A DNA stretch of 60,862 bases from Oscillospiraceae bacterium (GTDB lineage: Bacteria > Bacillota > Clostridia > WRLR01): the NCBI GenBank assembly GCA_009777515.1, contig WRLR01000010.1:1-60862 (forward strand). Direction: 5' to 3'. Made by a program: the position numbers and the translations under genes. The notes beneath the pieces are model-generated. The model made no database searches and was not told the origin of the DNA. It worked only from the letters and a program-made list of their open reading frames with translations. Shown here piece after piece: positions 41,425-49,901 of the stretch (position 1 is its first letter; each line of letters begins with the position of its first letter).

Positions 41425-42387
41425 ATGATTAATGTCTTTATTGATGCCAACATTTGGTTGTCATTATACGATTTTTCAAATGATGATTTAGATCAGTTTC
41501 GTAAATTGAGTGACCTTATAGACACAGACGTAAATATTCTTCTTCCTGTTCAAGTTCGCGATGAATTCGATAGGAATCGAGAAAACAAAATATATGATGC
41601 ACTAAAAAAATTCAATAACATTTCAACACAAATTCCCAATATGTGTAGGGGATATCCGGAATTTAATGAATTACAAAATAAAATAAAAGAAATAAAAGAT
41701 TTACATAAAAATTTTATAGCTAAAGTTGAAAAAGATGCGAAAGATGGATCTTTATATGCCGATAAGGTAATTAATGCAATATTTGCTAAGATAACACCAC
41801 TTCAAATAACGACTGATGTTATAAAACAAGCCCAGCTACGAATGCTTGTTGGCAATCCACCTGGTAAGGATCGAAAGTTAGGAGATGCCATTAACTGGGA
41901 AACATTACTTAATAAAGCGCAACAAGATGAAGATATATTTTTTGTAAGCGCAGATAAGGATTATCGTTCAATTATTGATGATAAATCATTCAATGCGTAC
42001 TTGCTAAATGAATGGTCTAATAAAAAAAAGTCAACTCTGTTTTATTATAGCTCCCTTACAGACTTCATAAATAAACACGTTGGGACGATCGAGCTCAAAT
42101 CAGAGAATGAAAAAATTGATGCCATAGATCAATTACGGAATAGTCGAAGTTTTTTGAAAACACATTCTGTCATTGAACAGTTAAATAAATTTTCAAGTTG
42201 GTCTAACGATCAAATTATTGATCTTTGTATAATTGCGGATGAAAACAATCAAGTAGGAGCAATTATTAGTGATACAGATATACATACTTTCTATACCACT
42301 CTATTGAAAGGATGGGATAATAATATACATAATGAGTATGTTAAATGGGTAAATGATATGCTTCTCGAGAATAATTATACAGAATAG
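41425..42387 (+). CDS. PIN-domain (DUF4935-like) nuclease inside the hsd locus
   Basis: 320 residues; GAGGAAA before ATG 41425. PIN-domain acids are in order: D7 in VFIDANIWLSLY, Glu in VQVRDEFDRNRENKIY, Asp in DRKLGDAINWETLL and Asp in FFVSADKDY. PIN domains are Mg-dependent RNases; the length and the DEFDRNR helix fit the DUF4935 type. The C-terminal 100 residues (IDQLRNSRSFLKTHSVIEQL onward) are an extra domain. The gene ends 11 bases before the hsdR start, so it is probably cotranscribed and coupled. No small antitoxin gene is beside it. It is the most AT-rich gene in the window. Confidence 0.82.
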   Translation: MINVFIDANIWLSLYDFSNDDLDQFRKLSDLIDTDVNILLPVQVRDEFDRNRENKIYDALKKFNNISTQIPNMCRGYPEFNELQNKIKEIKDLHKNFIAKVEKDAKDGSLYADKVINAIFAKITPLQITTDVIKQAQLRMLVGNPPGKDRKLGDAINWETLLNKAQQDEDIFFVSADKDYRSIIDDKSFNAYLLNEWSNKKKSTLFYYSSLTDFINKHVGTIELKSENEKIDAIDQLRNSRSFLKTHSVIEQLNKFSSWSNDQIIDLCIIADENNQVGAIISDTDIHTFYTTLLKGWDNNIHNEYVKWVNDMLLENNYTE

Positions 42388-42397
42388 GATGCAGAGC

Positions 42398-45300
42398 ATG
42401 CAGTTCACCGAAGAGGCGTACGAAAACGCTATATTAGAAATATTTCGAGAAACTTTGGGTTATTCATATGTATATGGCCCGGATATTGTTCGGGACTATG
42501 CTGATGTGCTGTACATGGATGAGTTGTTACCTGCTATACGGCGTGTCAACCCGAAACTTCCGGAATCCGCTTTATCGGAAGCTGTTAGCAAACTACGTGA
42601 TCTTGGAAGCGGCAACATGATCCAAAAAAATAAACATTATATGGAGTATTTGCAAAACGGTATATCGATAAATTACTATGATAACGGTGAGCAGCAATCG
42701 ACATTGGTTTATCTTGTGGATTTCAAGAATACGGAGCGCAACACATTTATAGTCGCCAACCAGTGGACGATAATTGAAAACAGCAATAAGCGCCCTGATA
42801 TTATAGTATATTTAAATGGGCTACCCATTGTAATATTTGAACTTAAATCGCCATCGCGCGAAGAAACTGACATCAGTGAAGCATTTTTACAGCTTCGAAA
42901 TTATATGCAGGAAATCCCCTCTTTGTTTTCATATAATACCTTTTTAGTTATAAGCGACCAAGCGACAACCAAAGCCGGAACTATTACTGCGGGCGAAGAC
43001 CGATTTATGGAATGGAAATCAATAGATGGCAGTTATGAAAATACTCAATTCGTACAATTTGACACATTGATTGAGGGGATGTTTGAAAAATCGCGGTTGT
43101 TGGATATTGTTAAGAATTTTATCTGTTTTTCGGGAAACGTAAAAATAATTGCTGCATATCATCAGTACTTCGCTGTACGAAAAGCTGTCGCTTCAACGGC
43201 AAAAGCAGTTGAAATTGATGGCAAAGGCGGCGTTTTCTGGCATACGCAAGGCAGCGGAAAATCACTATCTATGGTGTTCTATGCAAAGCTAATGCAAGAC
43301 GCGCTCGTATCGCCTACCATCGTTATGTTAACTGACCGCAATGACCTCGACGATCAATTATTTGGGCAATTTGCGCTTTGCGAGGAATTCCTGCGGCAGA
43401 CACCGGAACAGGCCACATGCCGCGAACTAAGCGTGGAGTATAAAGAAGCGCTAAAAAAAGGTGAGAAACGAAAAAAAGAAATTGGATTAAAAGACTATCT
43501 TCAAGATAGACTAGCAAATGGTATTATTTTTACTACTATTCAAAAAATTGAAGAGTACGACGAGCCATTATCGGAACGAAGAAATATCATTGTAATAGCA
43601 GACGAAGCCCACCGATCACAGTTTGCAGAAGAAAAAGTCACTGAAAAGGGTGAAATAAAAAAATCGTTAGGTTTGATACTTCGTGAAAGCCTGCCAAACG
43701 CAACCTACATAGGTTTCACCGGGACGCCTATATCGAGCAAAGACCGCAGCACCATTGAAGTTTTCGGAAATTATATTGATGTATACGATATGACGCAAGC
43801 AGTTGAAGACGGAGCGACGCGTCCCGTTTTTTATGAGAGCCGCGTCATCCATTTAAAACTGAATGATAACATTTTAAGACAAATTGACGCTGAATACGAT
43901 AATATGGCTTTAAATGCCGATCCATATGCTATTGAAAAGAGTAAAAAGGATCTCGGGAAAATGGAAACGCTGCTCGGCGCGGAAGAGACGATAACAGCTC
44001 TATGCGAAGACATTATCAAGCATTATGAGGATAATCGGCAATTTGAACTGACAGGCAAAGCGATGGTTGTAGCCTATTCCCGTCCTATCGCTATATCTAT
44101 ATATAAAACGATGTTAAAATTGCGCCCGGAATGGGCGGATAAAATCGGCGCTGTGATGACTGAGGACAATAAAGACCCTGAAGAGTGGCGCAGTATTATT
44201 GGCAATAAACGCCGCCGGGACAAGTTGGCGAATATGTTTAAAGATGACAGTGGCCAAATGAAAATAGCCATTGTTGTTGATATGTGGCTGACAGGCTTTG
44301 ATGTGCCTTCGCTAGCCACTATGTATGTCTACAAACCGATGGCCGGGCATAATCTGATGCAGGCAATCGCCCGCGTGAACCGAGTATACAAAAATAAAGA
44401 AGGCGGACTTGTCGTTGATTATGTCGGCATTGCATCTGCGTTGAAACAGGCGATGAACGACTATACCAATCGCGATAAAAACAATTATGGCGATACTGAC
44501 ATAGCTAAGACTGCATTCCCTAAGTTTGTGGAAAAATTGGAAGTATGCCGCGATATCATGCACGGATATGATTATTCAGCTTTTATGGATGATGACACCA
44601 CCGACTTGGTACGTGCAAAAATTATCAGCGGTGGCGTCAATTTTTTGGCCGAAGTTAATCCGAAAAGCAACCGCGACAGTATTTCGCATAATTTACTAAG
44701 GGAAGCGATTGATCCTTATTATAGAGCCGCCGAATCACCAGGTCCATATTTGGTTGAGTATAAAAATGATGATAGTAATTTTAAAACGACATTCATCAAA
44801 GAAGCAATGCTGCTTCGACAAGCACTATCGCTATGCCGCTCGCTCCTGACCCCGCAGCAGCGTTTAGAATCAGCGTACTTTGAAGCAGTTAGGACGCTCC
44901 TGACCAGAATAACCGGCGAGGGAAAAACTATATCACTGAAAGAAATTAATGAACATATTAGCGAGTTATTAAAAGCCAGCATAAAAAGCGAAGGCGTGAT
45001 CAACTTGTTTACCGATATAGATTCAGAGTTTTCATTATTCGACCCAAAATTCCTCAATGAAATCTTGAAAATGAAAGAACGTAACATTGCCGTTGAAATA
45101 TTAAAAAAGCTATTGTCCGAACAGGTGTCGTTATATAAACGCACCAATCTTGTAAAATCCGAAAAATTTTCCGAGCGTCTGGCCAACTGTATGAAAGCAT
45201 ATATAAACGGACTAATTTCCAATGAAGAAGTAATCGCCGAATTGATGAAACTCGCTAATGAAATGACTAGTGCCCAAGCCGAAGGGGACGCTCTCGGTTT

Positions 45301-45577
45301 GTCCGATGAAGAATTAGCTTTTTACGACGCACTGACCAGACCGCATGCCGTAAAGGATTTTTATCAAAATGAACAACTAGTGGATATGACCCGAGAACTG
45401 ACAGAGTTGTTACATAGGAGTCGTACAATCGACTGGCATAGGAAAGAGTCCGCTCGGGCAGACATGCGGCGCATGGTTAAGCGATTATTAAAAAAATATA
45501 AATACCCGCCGGAGGGCGTCGATGATGCAATAGCCACTGTCATGGGACAGTGCGAAATGTGGGCGGAGACCAACTAA
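42398..45577 (+). CDS. hsdR: Type I restriction endonuclease subunit (HsdR)
   Basis: 1059 residues from ATG 42398 (MQFTEEAYENAI); an in-frame ATG at 42389 is the alternative. N-terminal nuclease domain with the PD-(D/E)xK core: RPDIIVYLNGLPIVIFELKS (Asp, Glu, Lys). Then a superfamily 2 translocase: Walker A HTQGSGKSLSMV, DEAH box ADEAHRSQF, GFTGTP, and motif VI-like QAIARVNRVYK. The C-terminal helical domain binds the methylase core. It cuts unmethylated foreign DNA after ATP-driven translocation. No truncation or frameshift is seen, so the system looks intact. hisD-like begins 19 bases after its stop. Confidence 0.96.
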   Translation: MQFTEEAYENAILEIFRETLGYSYVYGPDIVRDYADVLYMDELLPAIRRVNPKLPESALSEAVSKLRDLGSGNMIQKNKHYMEYLQNGISINYYDNGEQQSTLVYLVDFKNTERNTFIVANQWTIIENSNKRPDIIVYLNGLPIVIFELKSPSREETDISEAFLQLRNYMQEIPSLFSYNTFLVISDQATTKAGTITAGEDRFMEWKSIDGSYENTQFVQFDTLIEGMFEKSRLLDIVKNFICFSGNVKIIAAYHQYFAVRKAVASTAKAVEIDGKGGVFWHTQGSGKSLSMVFYAKLMQDALVSPTIVMLTDRNDLDDQLFGQFALCEEFLRQTPEQATCRELSVEYKEALKKGEKRKKEIGLKDYLQDRLANGIIFTTIQKIEEYDEPLSERRNIIVIADEAHRSQFAEEKVTEKGEIKKSLGLILRESLPNATYIGFTGTPISSKDRSTIEVFGNYIDVYDMTQAVEDGATRPVFYESRVIHLKLNDNILRQIDAEYDNMALNADPYAIEKSKKDLGKMETLLGAEETITALCEDIIKHYEDNRQFELTGKAMVVAYSRPIAISIYKTMLKLRPEWADKIGAVMTEDNKDPEEWRSIIGNKRRRDKLANMFKDDSGQMKIAIVVDMWLTGFDVPSLATMYVYKPMAGHNLMQAIARVNRVYKNKEGGLVVDYVGIASALKQAMNDYTNRDKNNYGDTDIAKTAFPKFVEKLEVCRDIMHGYDYSAFMDDDTTDLVRAKIISGGVNFLAEVNPKSNRDSISHNLLREAIDPYYRAAESPGPYLVEYKNDDSNFKTTFIKEAMLLRQALSLCRSLLTPQQRLESAYFEAVRTLLTRITGEGKTISLKEINEHISELLKASIKSEGVINLFTDIDSEFSLFDPKFLNEILKMKERNIAVEILKKLLSEQVSLYKRTNLVKSEKFSERLANCMKAYINGLISNEEVIAELMKLANEMTSAQAEGDALGLSDEELAFYDALTRPHAVKDFYQNEQLVDMTRELTELLHRSRTIDWHRKESARADMRRMVKRLLKKYKYPPEGVDDAIATVMGQCEMWAETN

Positions 45578-45596
45578 TTGGGTGAGGGTGATTGTT

Positions 45597-46928
45597 ATGC
45601 GTGTATTCAAGGACGGGGGGCATAGGCTGTTTGAGAACGATCCGGAGACGGCGGGCGTCGTGTCGGGGATGCTGCTGGATTTGGAAAAGAACGGGATGGA
45701 CGCGGTCAGGAAATACAGCCGACAGTTTGACGAGTGGGACCCGGCGGATTTTGAACTGTCGCAGGCGGAGATCGGGCGGGCCATTACAGCGCTGGACGCG
45801 CAGGTAGTTGAAGATACGGACTTTTGCCAGGGCAATGTGCGGCGCTTTGCGGAGGAGCAGCTAAAAACGCTGCTGCCGCTGGAGACGCGGATAAGGGAGG
45901 GCGTCGTGCTGGGGCACCGCCACATCCCAGTCGGCACTGTGGGGAGCTACATACCGGGCGGTCGCTATCCGATGTTCGGATCGGCGCAGATGAGTATAAT
46001 ACCCGCGAAGGTCGCGGGAGTCAGGAACATTTGGGCCTGTACGCCGCCCGTAGGTGGACGGGGCGGGGGCTCAGCAGGAGACGCTGCGGGGGACATAACA
46101 GACGCTGCCGCCGAGGGGAGCGGCTACTATCCGGCGACTATCAACGCGATGGCGAAAGCGGGCGCGGACCGTATATTCATTATCGGGGGCGTCCCGGCCC
46201 TCGCGCTCATGGCATTTGGCATGGGCGTCGTCGAGCCTGCCGACATCCTGTGCGGGGCGGGCAACAAATTTGTCGCGGAAGCCAAGCGGCAGTTGTACGG
46301 GCGCTGCGGCGTCGACCTGCTGGCGGGGCCTACCGAAATCCTGGTCATCGCGGACGACGACGCCGATCCCGCCATAGTGGCGTGCGACCTGCTCGGGCAG
46401 GCGGAGCACGACCCGAACAGCGGGGTATGCTTGATCTGCCTCAGCGAGGTTTTTGCGGCGGAGTGCGAAAGGCAGCTCCGGGCGCAATTGGAAGTGCTGC
46501 CGACCAGGCAGGTGGCGGAGCTTTCCTGGGGCGACAACGGCATAATAATGATAGCGGAGGGCGCAGACGAAGCCATAGCGCTCGCGGACGACTACGCGCC
46601 CGAGCATCTCGAGCTGCATGTCAGCGACGCCGACTATTATTTTGAACGTCTGAACAATTACGGTTCACTTTTCATTGGCGAGGAGACGACCGTCGCTTAC
46701 GGAGACAAAGCCATCGGCACGAACCACATCCTCCCGACGAGCCGGGCGGCCCGATACACCGGCGGCCTGTGGGTGGGCAAGTTCTTAAAAACCGTGACAT
46801 ACCAACGCATGACCAGGCAGGCGAGCGTCGAGGTGGGCAAGGTCACGGAGCGGCAGTGCGCCGTCGAGCGGATGCTGGCGCACGGCTTGACCGCCGCCGC
46901 GAGGGTAGAGAAGTACACAGTAAAATAG
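45597..46928 (+). CDS. Histidinol dehydrogenase family protein (HisD-like)
   Basis: 443 residues from ATG 45597 (GAGGG eight bases upstream; the GTG at 45582 is not needed). Family marks: VGSYIPGGRYP, GGVPALALMAFG, DLLAGPTEILVIAD, LLGQAEHDPNSG (Zn-binding His), DDYAPEHLELHV (catalytic Glu-His) and GTNHILPTS. HisD oxidises histidinol to histidine with NAD. No other his gene is near, and relatives such as sulfopropanediol dehydrogenase show that orphan members can act on other alcohols, so I do not give the symbol. Residues about 152-175 (GGRGGGSAGDAAGDITDAAA) are a low-complexity insertion before the usual YYPATINAM. Confidence 0.88.
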   Translation: MRVFKDGGHRLFENDPETAGVVSGMLLDLEKNGMDAVRKYSRQFDEWDPADFELSQAEIGRAITALDAQVVEDTDFCQGNVRRFAEEQLKTLLPLETRIREGVVLGHRHIPVGTVGSYIPGGRYPMFGSAQMSIIPAKVAGVRNIWACTPPVGGRGGGSAGDAAGDITDAAAEGSGYYPATINAMAKAGADRIFIIGGVPALALMAFGMGVVEPADILCGAGNKFVAEAKRQLYGRCGVDLLAGPTEILVIADDDADPAIVACDLLGQAEHDPNSGVCLICLSEVFAAECERQLRAQLEVLPTRQVAELSWGDNGIIMIAEGADEAIALADDYAPEHLELHVSDADYYFERLNNYGSLFIGEETTVAYGDKAIGTNHILPTSRAARYTGGLWVGKFLKTVTYQRMTRQASVEVGKVTERQCAVERMLAHGLTAAARVEKYTVK

Positions 46929-46974
46929 ACCCCGTTAATATTTATAGTTTGATATATAATTCGCAGGTAATGAG

Positions 46975-47000
46975 CGGACGACCGGGGCGGTCGTCCCTAC
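46975..47000. repeat. Dispersed hairpin element, GGACGACCG core
   Basis: GGACGACCG/CGGTCGTCC around GGG, right flank CTAC. A right-hand half copy (GGGCGGTCGTCCCTAC) recurs at about 47277-47292. Confidence 0.78.
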
Positions 47001-47008
47001 GAAAAACA

Positions 47009-47200
47009 GCTACCCGCAGGCGCGATGAAGACATCGCGCCATGCAACGCATAGGCTACCCGCAGGTGCGATGAAGACATCGCGCCCTACAACGCATAGGC
47101 TACCCGTAGGGCTAGATGAAGACATCGCATCCTACAACGCATAGGCTACCCGCAGGCGCGATGAAGACATCGCGCCCTACAACACATAAGCTACCCGTAG
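47009..47200. repeat. 45-46-bp tandem repeat, four copies
   Basis: GCTACCC starts at 47009, 47054, 47099, 47145 and 47190. Each full unit contains GCGATGAAGACATCGC (a hairpin) and CCTACAACGCATAG. The gap 46929-47337 contains no gene. Confidence 0.88.
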
Positions 47201-47220
47201 GGGCGATTGTTAATCGCCCG
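47198..47220. repeat. Dispersed hairpin element, GGGCGATT core
   Basis: GGGCGATT/AATCGCCC around GTT, left flank GTAG. It directly follows the last 45-bp unit. Confidence 0.75.
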
Positions 47221-47337
47221 TATGTTATATATAAAAACATATAGGATTTTTTAGGATTTTGGTAGACATGCAAACCGGGCGGTCGTCCCTACATGTAAAT
47301 TTTTATTAACGGGCGAGCGGGGCGGGGGGATTATAGG

Positions 47338-48447
47338 TCAGATCGCCATAATGGAGCCGTTGTCTACCAGCTTGACTTCGAGCTGGATTTTAGCGTTGGC
47401 GTTGGGCGTTTTGCCCAATAGGTTGTTTATCAGGAACCAGCAAGCGTAGTCCACTATGGCCTCCATGTTGACGTCGACGGTCGTCAATGGGGGGAAAATG
47501 GAGTCGTAGCGGTCGCTCTTGTCGAAGCCGACGACGCTGACGTCCCCCGGCACGGAAATGCCCCGGCGCTCAAAGCTGCTGTAGCAGCCGTACGCCATGT
47601 CGTCGTTGAACGCGAACACCGCCGTTGGCCGATCCTCAGGCGCCATTGCCGCTATCCTCTCCGCCGCTTCGACGCCCGAGCTAAAAAGCCAGTTGCCTGT
47701 GAACAGGTACCTGTCCTCCAGCGTCATCCCACGCGACATGTAAAGGCTCTGAAAGCCGCTCATGCGCTCGATGCATGTTTGGTGGCTGCGCTTTCCCAGC
47801 AGCAGCGCGATTTTCCTGTGCCCGGCGTCGGTAAGCGACTTGGCCACCTGGTATGCACCGTTGTAGTTGTTGCTGACGATGCTCGTCATCAGCGGCGTGT
47901 AGTGGTTTACTGACAGGCAGGGCATGCCGAACTGCAGCGCCTCGCGGTGGAACGAACTTTGAATGTAGCTGTCGAATATGACCGCCGACGGCGACGCGTT
48001 GCGCAGGGCCTCCGAAAAAAGCCCGTTGCTGCCGAGCGTTTTATATATCAAGCTCAGCCCAAGCCCCGAAAGGCGCTTGTCAAAACTGTTGATAAGCTTG
48101 TAATGGAAGCTCTCCACATCGCCTTCGTTTAAATAGTCCTCCTGCGCCGCGAGCATCACGCTTTTGTTCAGTAACTGGCTGGCGTCGGACAGCGCCCCGT
48201 TGTGCATTACGGGCGACTGATAGACGAGCCTTGTCCCCGAGCCCTTGCGCCTTATTATGCGCCCCTCGTTCACAAAAATCTGCAACGCCTTGCGCACGGT
48301 GTTCCTCTCCGTGCCGAACCGTTCACACAACTCTTTTTCAGTAGGTAGGACGCCGTTTTTGTTATATGTGCCGTTGTTAATTTCAACCAATAAAATATCG
48401 TAAATCTGCTTGTATATGGGTAGCTTGTTCTTCCTGTCCAATGTCAT
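47338..48447 (-). CDS. GntR-type regulator with LacI-type ligand domain (AraR-like)
   Basis: 369 residues; TGGAGG ten bases before ATG 48447. N-terminal GntR winged helix (LPIYKQIYDILLVEIN, PTEKELCERFGTERNTVRKA) joined to a periplasmic-binding/LacI-like ligand domain (ADVS-type SVVGFDKSDRYDSIFPPL, RPTAVFAFNDDMAYG). This is the architecture of AraR, which represses sugar genes until its sugar binds. It is divergent from the URO-D-like gene at 48651; the 200 bases between hold inverted repeats at 48491-48510 and 48600-48617. Its inducer is probably a sugar or sugar acid imported by the neighbouring systems. Confidence 0.9.
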   Translation of the reverse strand: MTLDRKNKLPIYKQIYDILLVEINNGTYNKNGVLPTEKELCERFGTERNTVRKALQIFVNEGRIIRRKGSGTRLVYQSPVMHNGALSDASQLLNKSVMLAAQEDYLNEGDVESFHYKLINSFDKRLSGLGLSLIYKTLGSNGLFSEALRNASPSAVIFDSYIQSSFHREALQFGMPCLSVNHYTPLMTSIVSNNYNGAYQVAKSLTDAGHRKIALLLGKRSHQTCIERMSGFQSLYMSRGMTLEDRYLFTGNWLFSSGVEAAERIAAMAPEDRPTAVFAFNDDMAYGCYSSFERRGISVPGDVSVVGFDKSDRYDSIFPPLTTVDVNMEAIVDYACWFLINNLLGKTPNANAKIQLEVKLVDNGSIMAI

Positions 48448-48490
48448 TTATGGAATATCCTCCAGTTGTGTAACGATATGCTTGTTTATG

Positions 48491-48510
48491 ATAACATACG
48501 CATATGTTTA
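48491..48510. promoter_or_regulatory. Candidate operator 1 between regulator and URO-D-like gene
   Basis: AACATA (48493-48498) and TATGTT (48503-48508) form an inverted repeat around CGCA. It lies just upstream of the regulator start and of the promoter at 48543. Confidence 0.45.
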
Positions 48511-48542
48511 TGTCAATTTACAACGGTAAGCAGGGCATATCC

Positions 48543-48571
48543 TTGACAATACTGCATCGATGGGATAATAT
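48543..48571 (+). promoter_or_regulatory. Promoter of the URO-D-like gene
   Basis: TTGACA (48543-48548), a 17-base spacer and TAATAT (48566-48571), 80 bases before the ATG at 48651. Confidence 0.65.
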
Positions 48572-48599
48572 GTGCCTTGGCATATACACATTAGTTTGA

Positions 48600-48617
48600 A
48601 CATATATTTTTATATGT
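48600..48617. promoter_or_regulatory. Candidate operator 2 upstream of the URO-D-like gene
   Basis: ACATATA and TATATGT, perfect 7-bp arms around TTTT, between the promoter and the gene start. Confidence 0.45.
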
Positions 48618-48650
48618 ATATCGAAATAATAAAAGGCAAGGTGCTAATCT

Positions 48651-49745
48651 ATGAGACTTACTCAAAGCGTAGATGAGACAAAGCGCAACTTCATGAAATG
48701 GTGGCGCGGCGAGGACTTCGGGCGCCCCCTGTTCAACCTGACGTCGCGGCCGCCCAGGCCGCCCGGGGCGCCAAGGCCCGTGCGGAGGCGGACAGCCGGG
48801 CAGCCATTCCGCCTCGACGCGGCGCAGCGGTACGAAAATATCAAGCGTAACTTCGACGAGAGCACGCTATACGGCGACACGCTGCCGTTCACCGGCATCA
48901 GCATGGGCGTGGGCTGCATGGCGGCTTTCCTCGGCTGCGAGCCCGTGTTCGCGGATGACACGACGTGGATGAACCCCATCGTGGACGAATCGGTCGGCAT
49001 ATCGTCGCTGGGCCGGCTCACATACGACCCGGACAACTTCTGGTGGGCGGAGCACCTGCGCGAAACGGGGAAGCTAGCCAAATTGTGCCGCGACGAAGGC
49101 TTCATCGTGACGATACCGGACATACTGGAGAACTTCGATATCCTGGGCCTTTTATGCGGTTCGCAGAACATGTGCTACTACCTCATGGATGAACCGGAAC
49201 TGGTTGCGGACTATATCAACCAGATCGACGATCTGTATTTTGAGTATTTCGACAGGCTGTACGATTTGATAAGAGACGAGGGCGGCGGCAACGGCAGCCT
49301 GTTCAATATCTGGTCGGAAAAAAGGACATTGAAAATACAGTGCGACGTAGCCGTGTTCTTGTCGCCGAAGCAGTTTGACGACCTGGTGATCCCGTCTTTC
49401 GAAAAACAGTTATCGCGCATAGACAACTCGCTGTACCATCTCGACGGGCCGGACGCGATCCGCTACCTGGACTCCATATTGACATTGAAAAACCTAAAGG
49501 CGCTGCAGTTCACGCCCGGGGACGGCAACCCGCCGCCCGAAAAGGAGATATGGTACCCGATATACGACAAGGTGAGGGCAGCCGGCAAGTCTATATGGGT
49601 GTACGCGACCGGCGACGACCCCATCGACGACAGCCGCAAGCTGATCGAGCGCTACGGCACGGCGGGGGTGTACCTGCTGTACAGGAACCAGGACGAGGAG
49701 TTTGCGAAGAGGCTGTCGGACGCCGCATACAACGGGTTTAGGTAG
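48651..49745 (+). CDS. URO-D superfamily protein of sugar-utilisation type
   Basis: 364 residues. After an N-terminal MKWWRGEDFGRPLFNLTSRP (typical of this family in gut and soil Clostridia) it shows the URO-D barrel: PDILENFDILGLLCGSQNMC, YYLMDEPELVADYINQIDDL, and a C-terminal SLYHLDGPDAIRYLDSILTL with LKALQFTPGDGNPP. The LDGP and PGDG segments replace haem-substrate residues, so it is not haem biosynthesis. The role is unknown; relatives are found with Gfo/Idh/MocA and GH genes. A Pro/Arg-rich stretch (residues 27-45) may be a repeat-derived insertion. It is controlled by the divergent AraR-like regulator. Confidence 0.85.
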   Translation: MRLTQSVDETKRNFMKWWRGEDFGRPLFNLTSRPPRPPGAPRPVRRRTAGQPFRLDAAQRYENIKRNFDESTLYGDTLPFTGISMGVGCMAAFLGCEPVFADDTTWMNPIVDESVGISSLGRLTYDPDNFWWAEHLRETGKLAKLCRDEGFIVTIPDILENFDILGLLCGSQNMCYYLMDEPELVADYINQIDDLYFEYFDRLYDLIRDEGGGNGSLFNIWSEKRTLKIQCDVAVFLSPKQFDDLVIPSFEKQLSRIDNSLYHLDGPDAIRYLDSILTLKNLKALQFTPGDGNPPPEKEIWYPIYDKVRAAGKSIWVYATGDDPIDDSRKLIERYGTAGVYLLYRNQDEEFAKRLSDAAYNGFR

Positions 49746-49822
49746 TAATCGAAGCAAAGACGCGGCGGGGGCAAGCACGGCAGCGCAGAGCGGGCTATGA
49801 AATGCAAATGGAATATTAAAAT

Positions 49823-49856
49823 GGCGCGGCGGGGGCAATGCAAACCCCGCCGCGCC
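49823..49856. terminator. Bidirectional terminator
   Basis: GGCGCGGCGGGG and CCCCGCCGCGCC pair over 12 bp. It is convergent between the URO-D-like gene and importer 2. ATGCCTCG-type 10-11-bp repeats follow on the right. Confidence 0.7.
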
Positions 49857-49901
49857 TCGTTATGCCTCGCTATGCCTCGTTATTTTATGGCTTTGCTCTA
49901 C

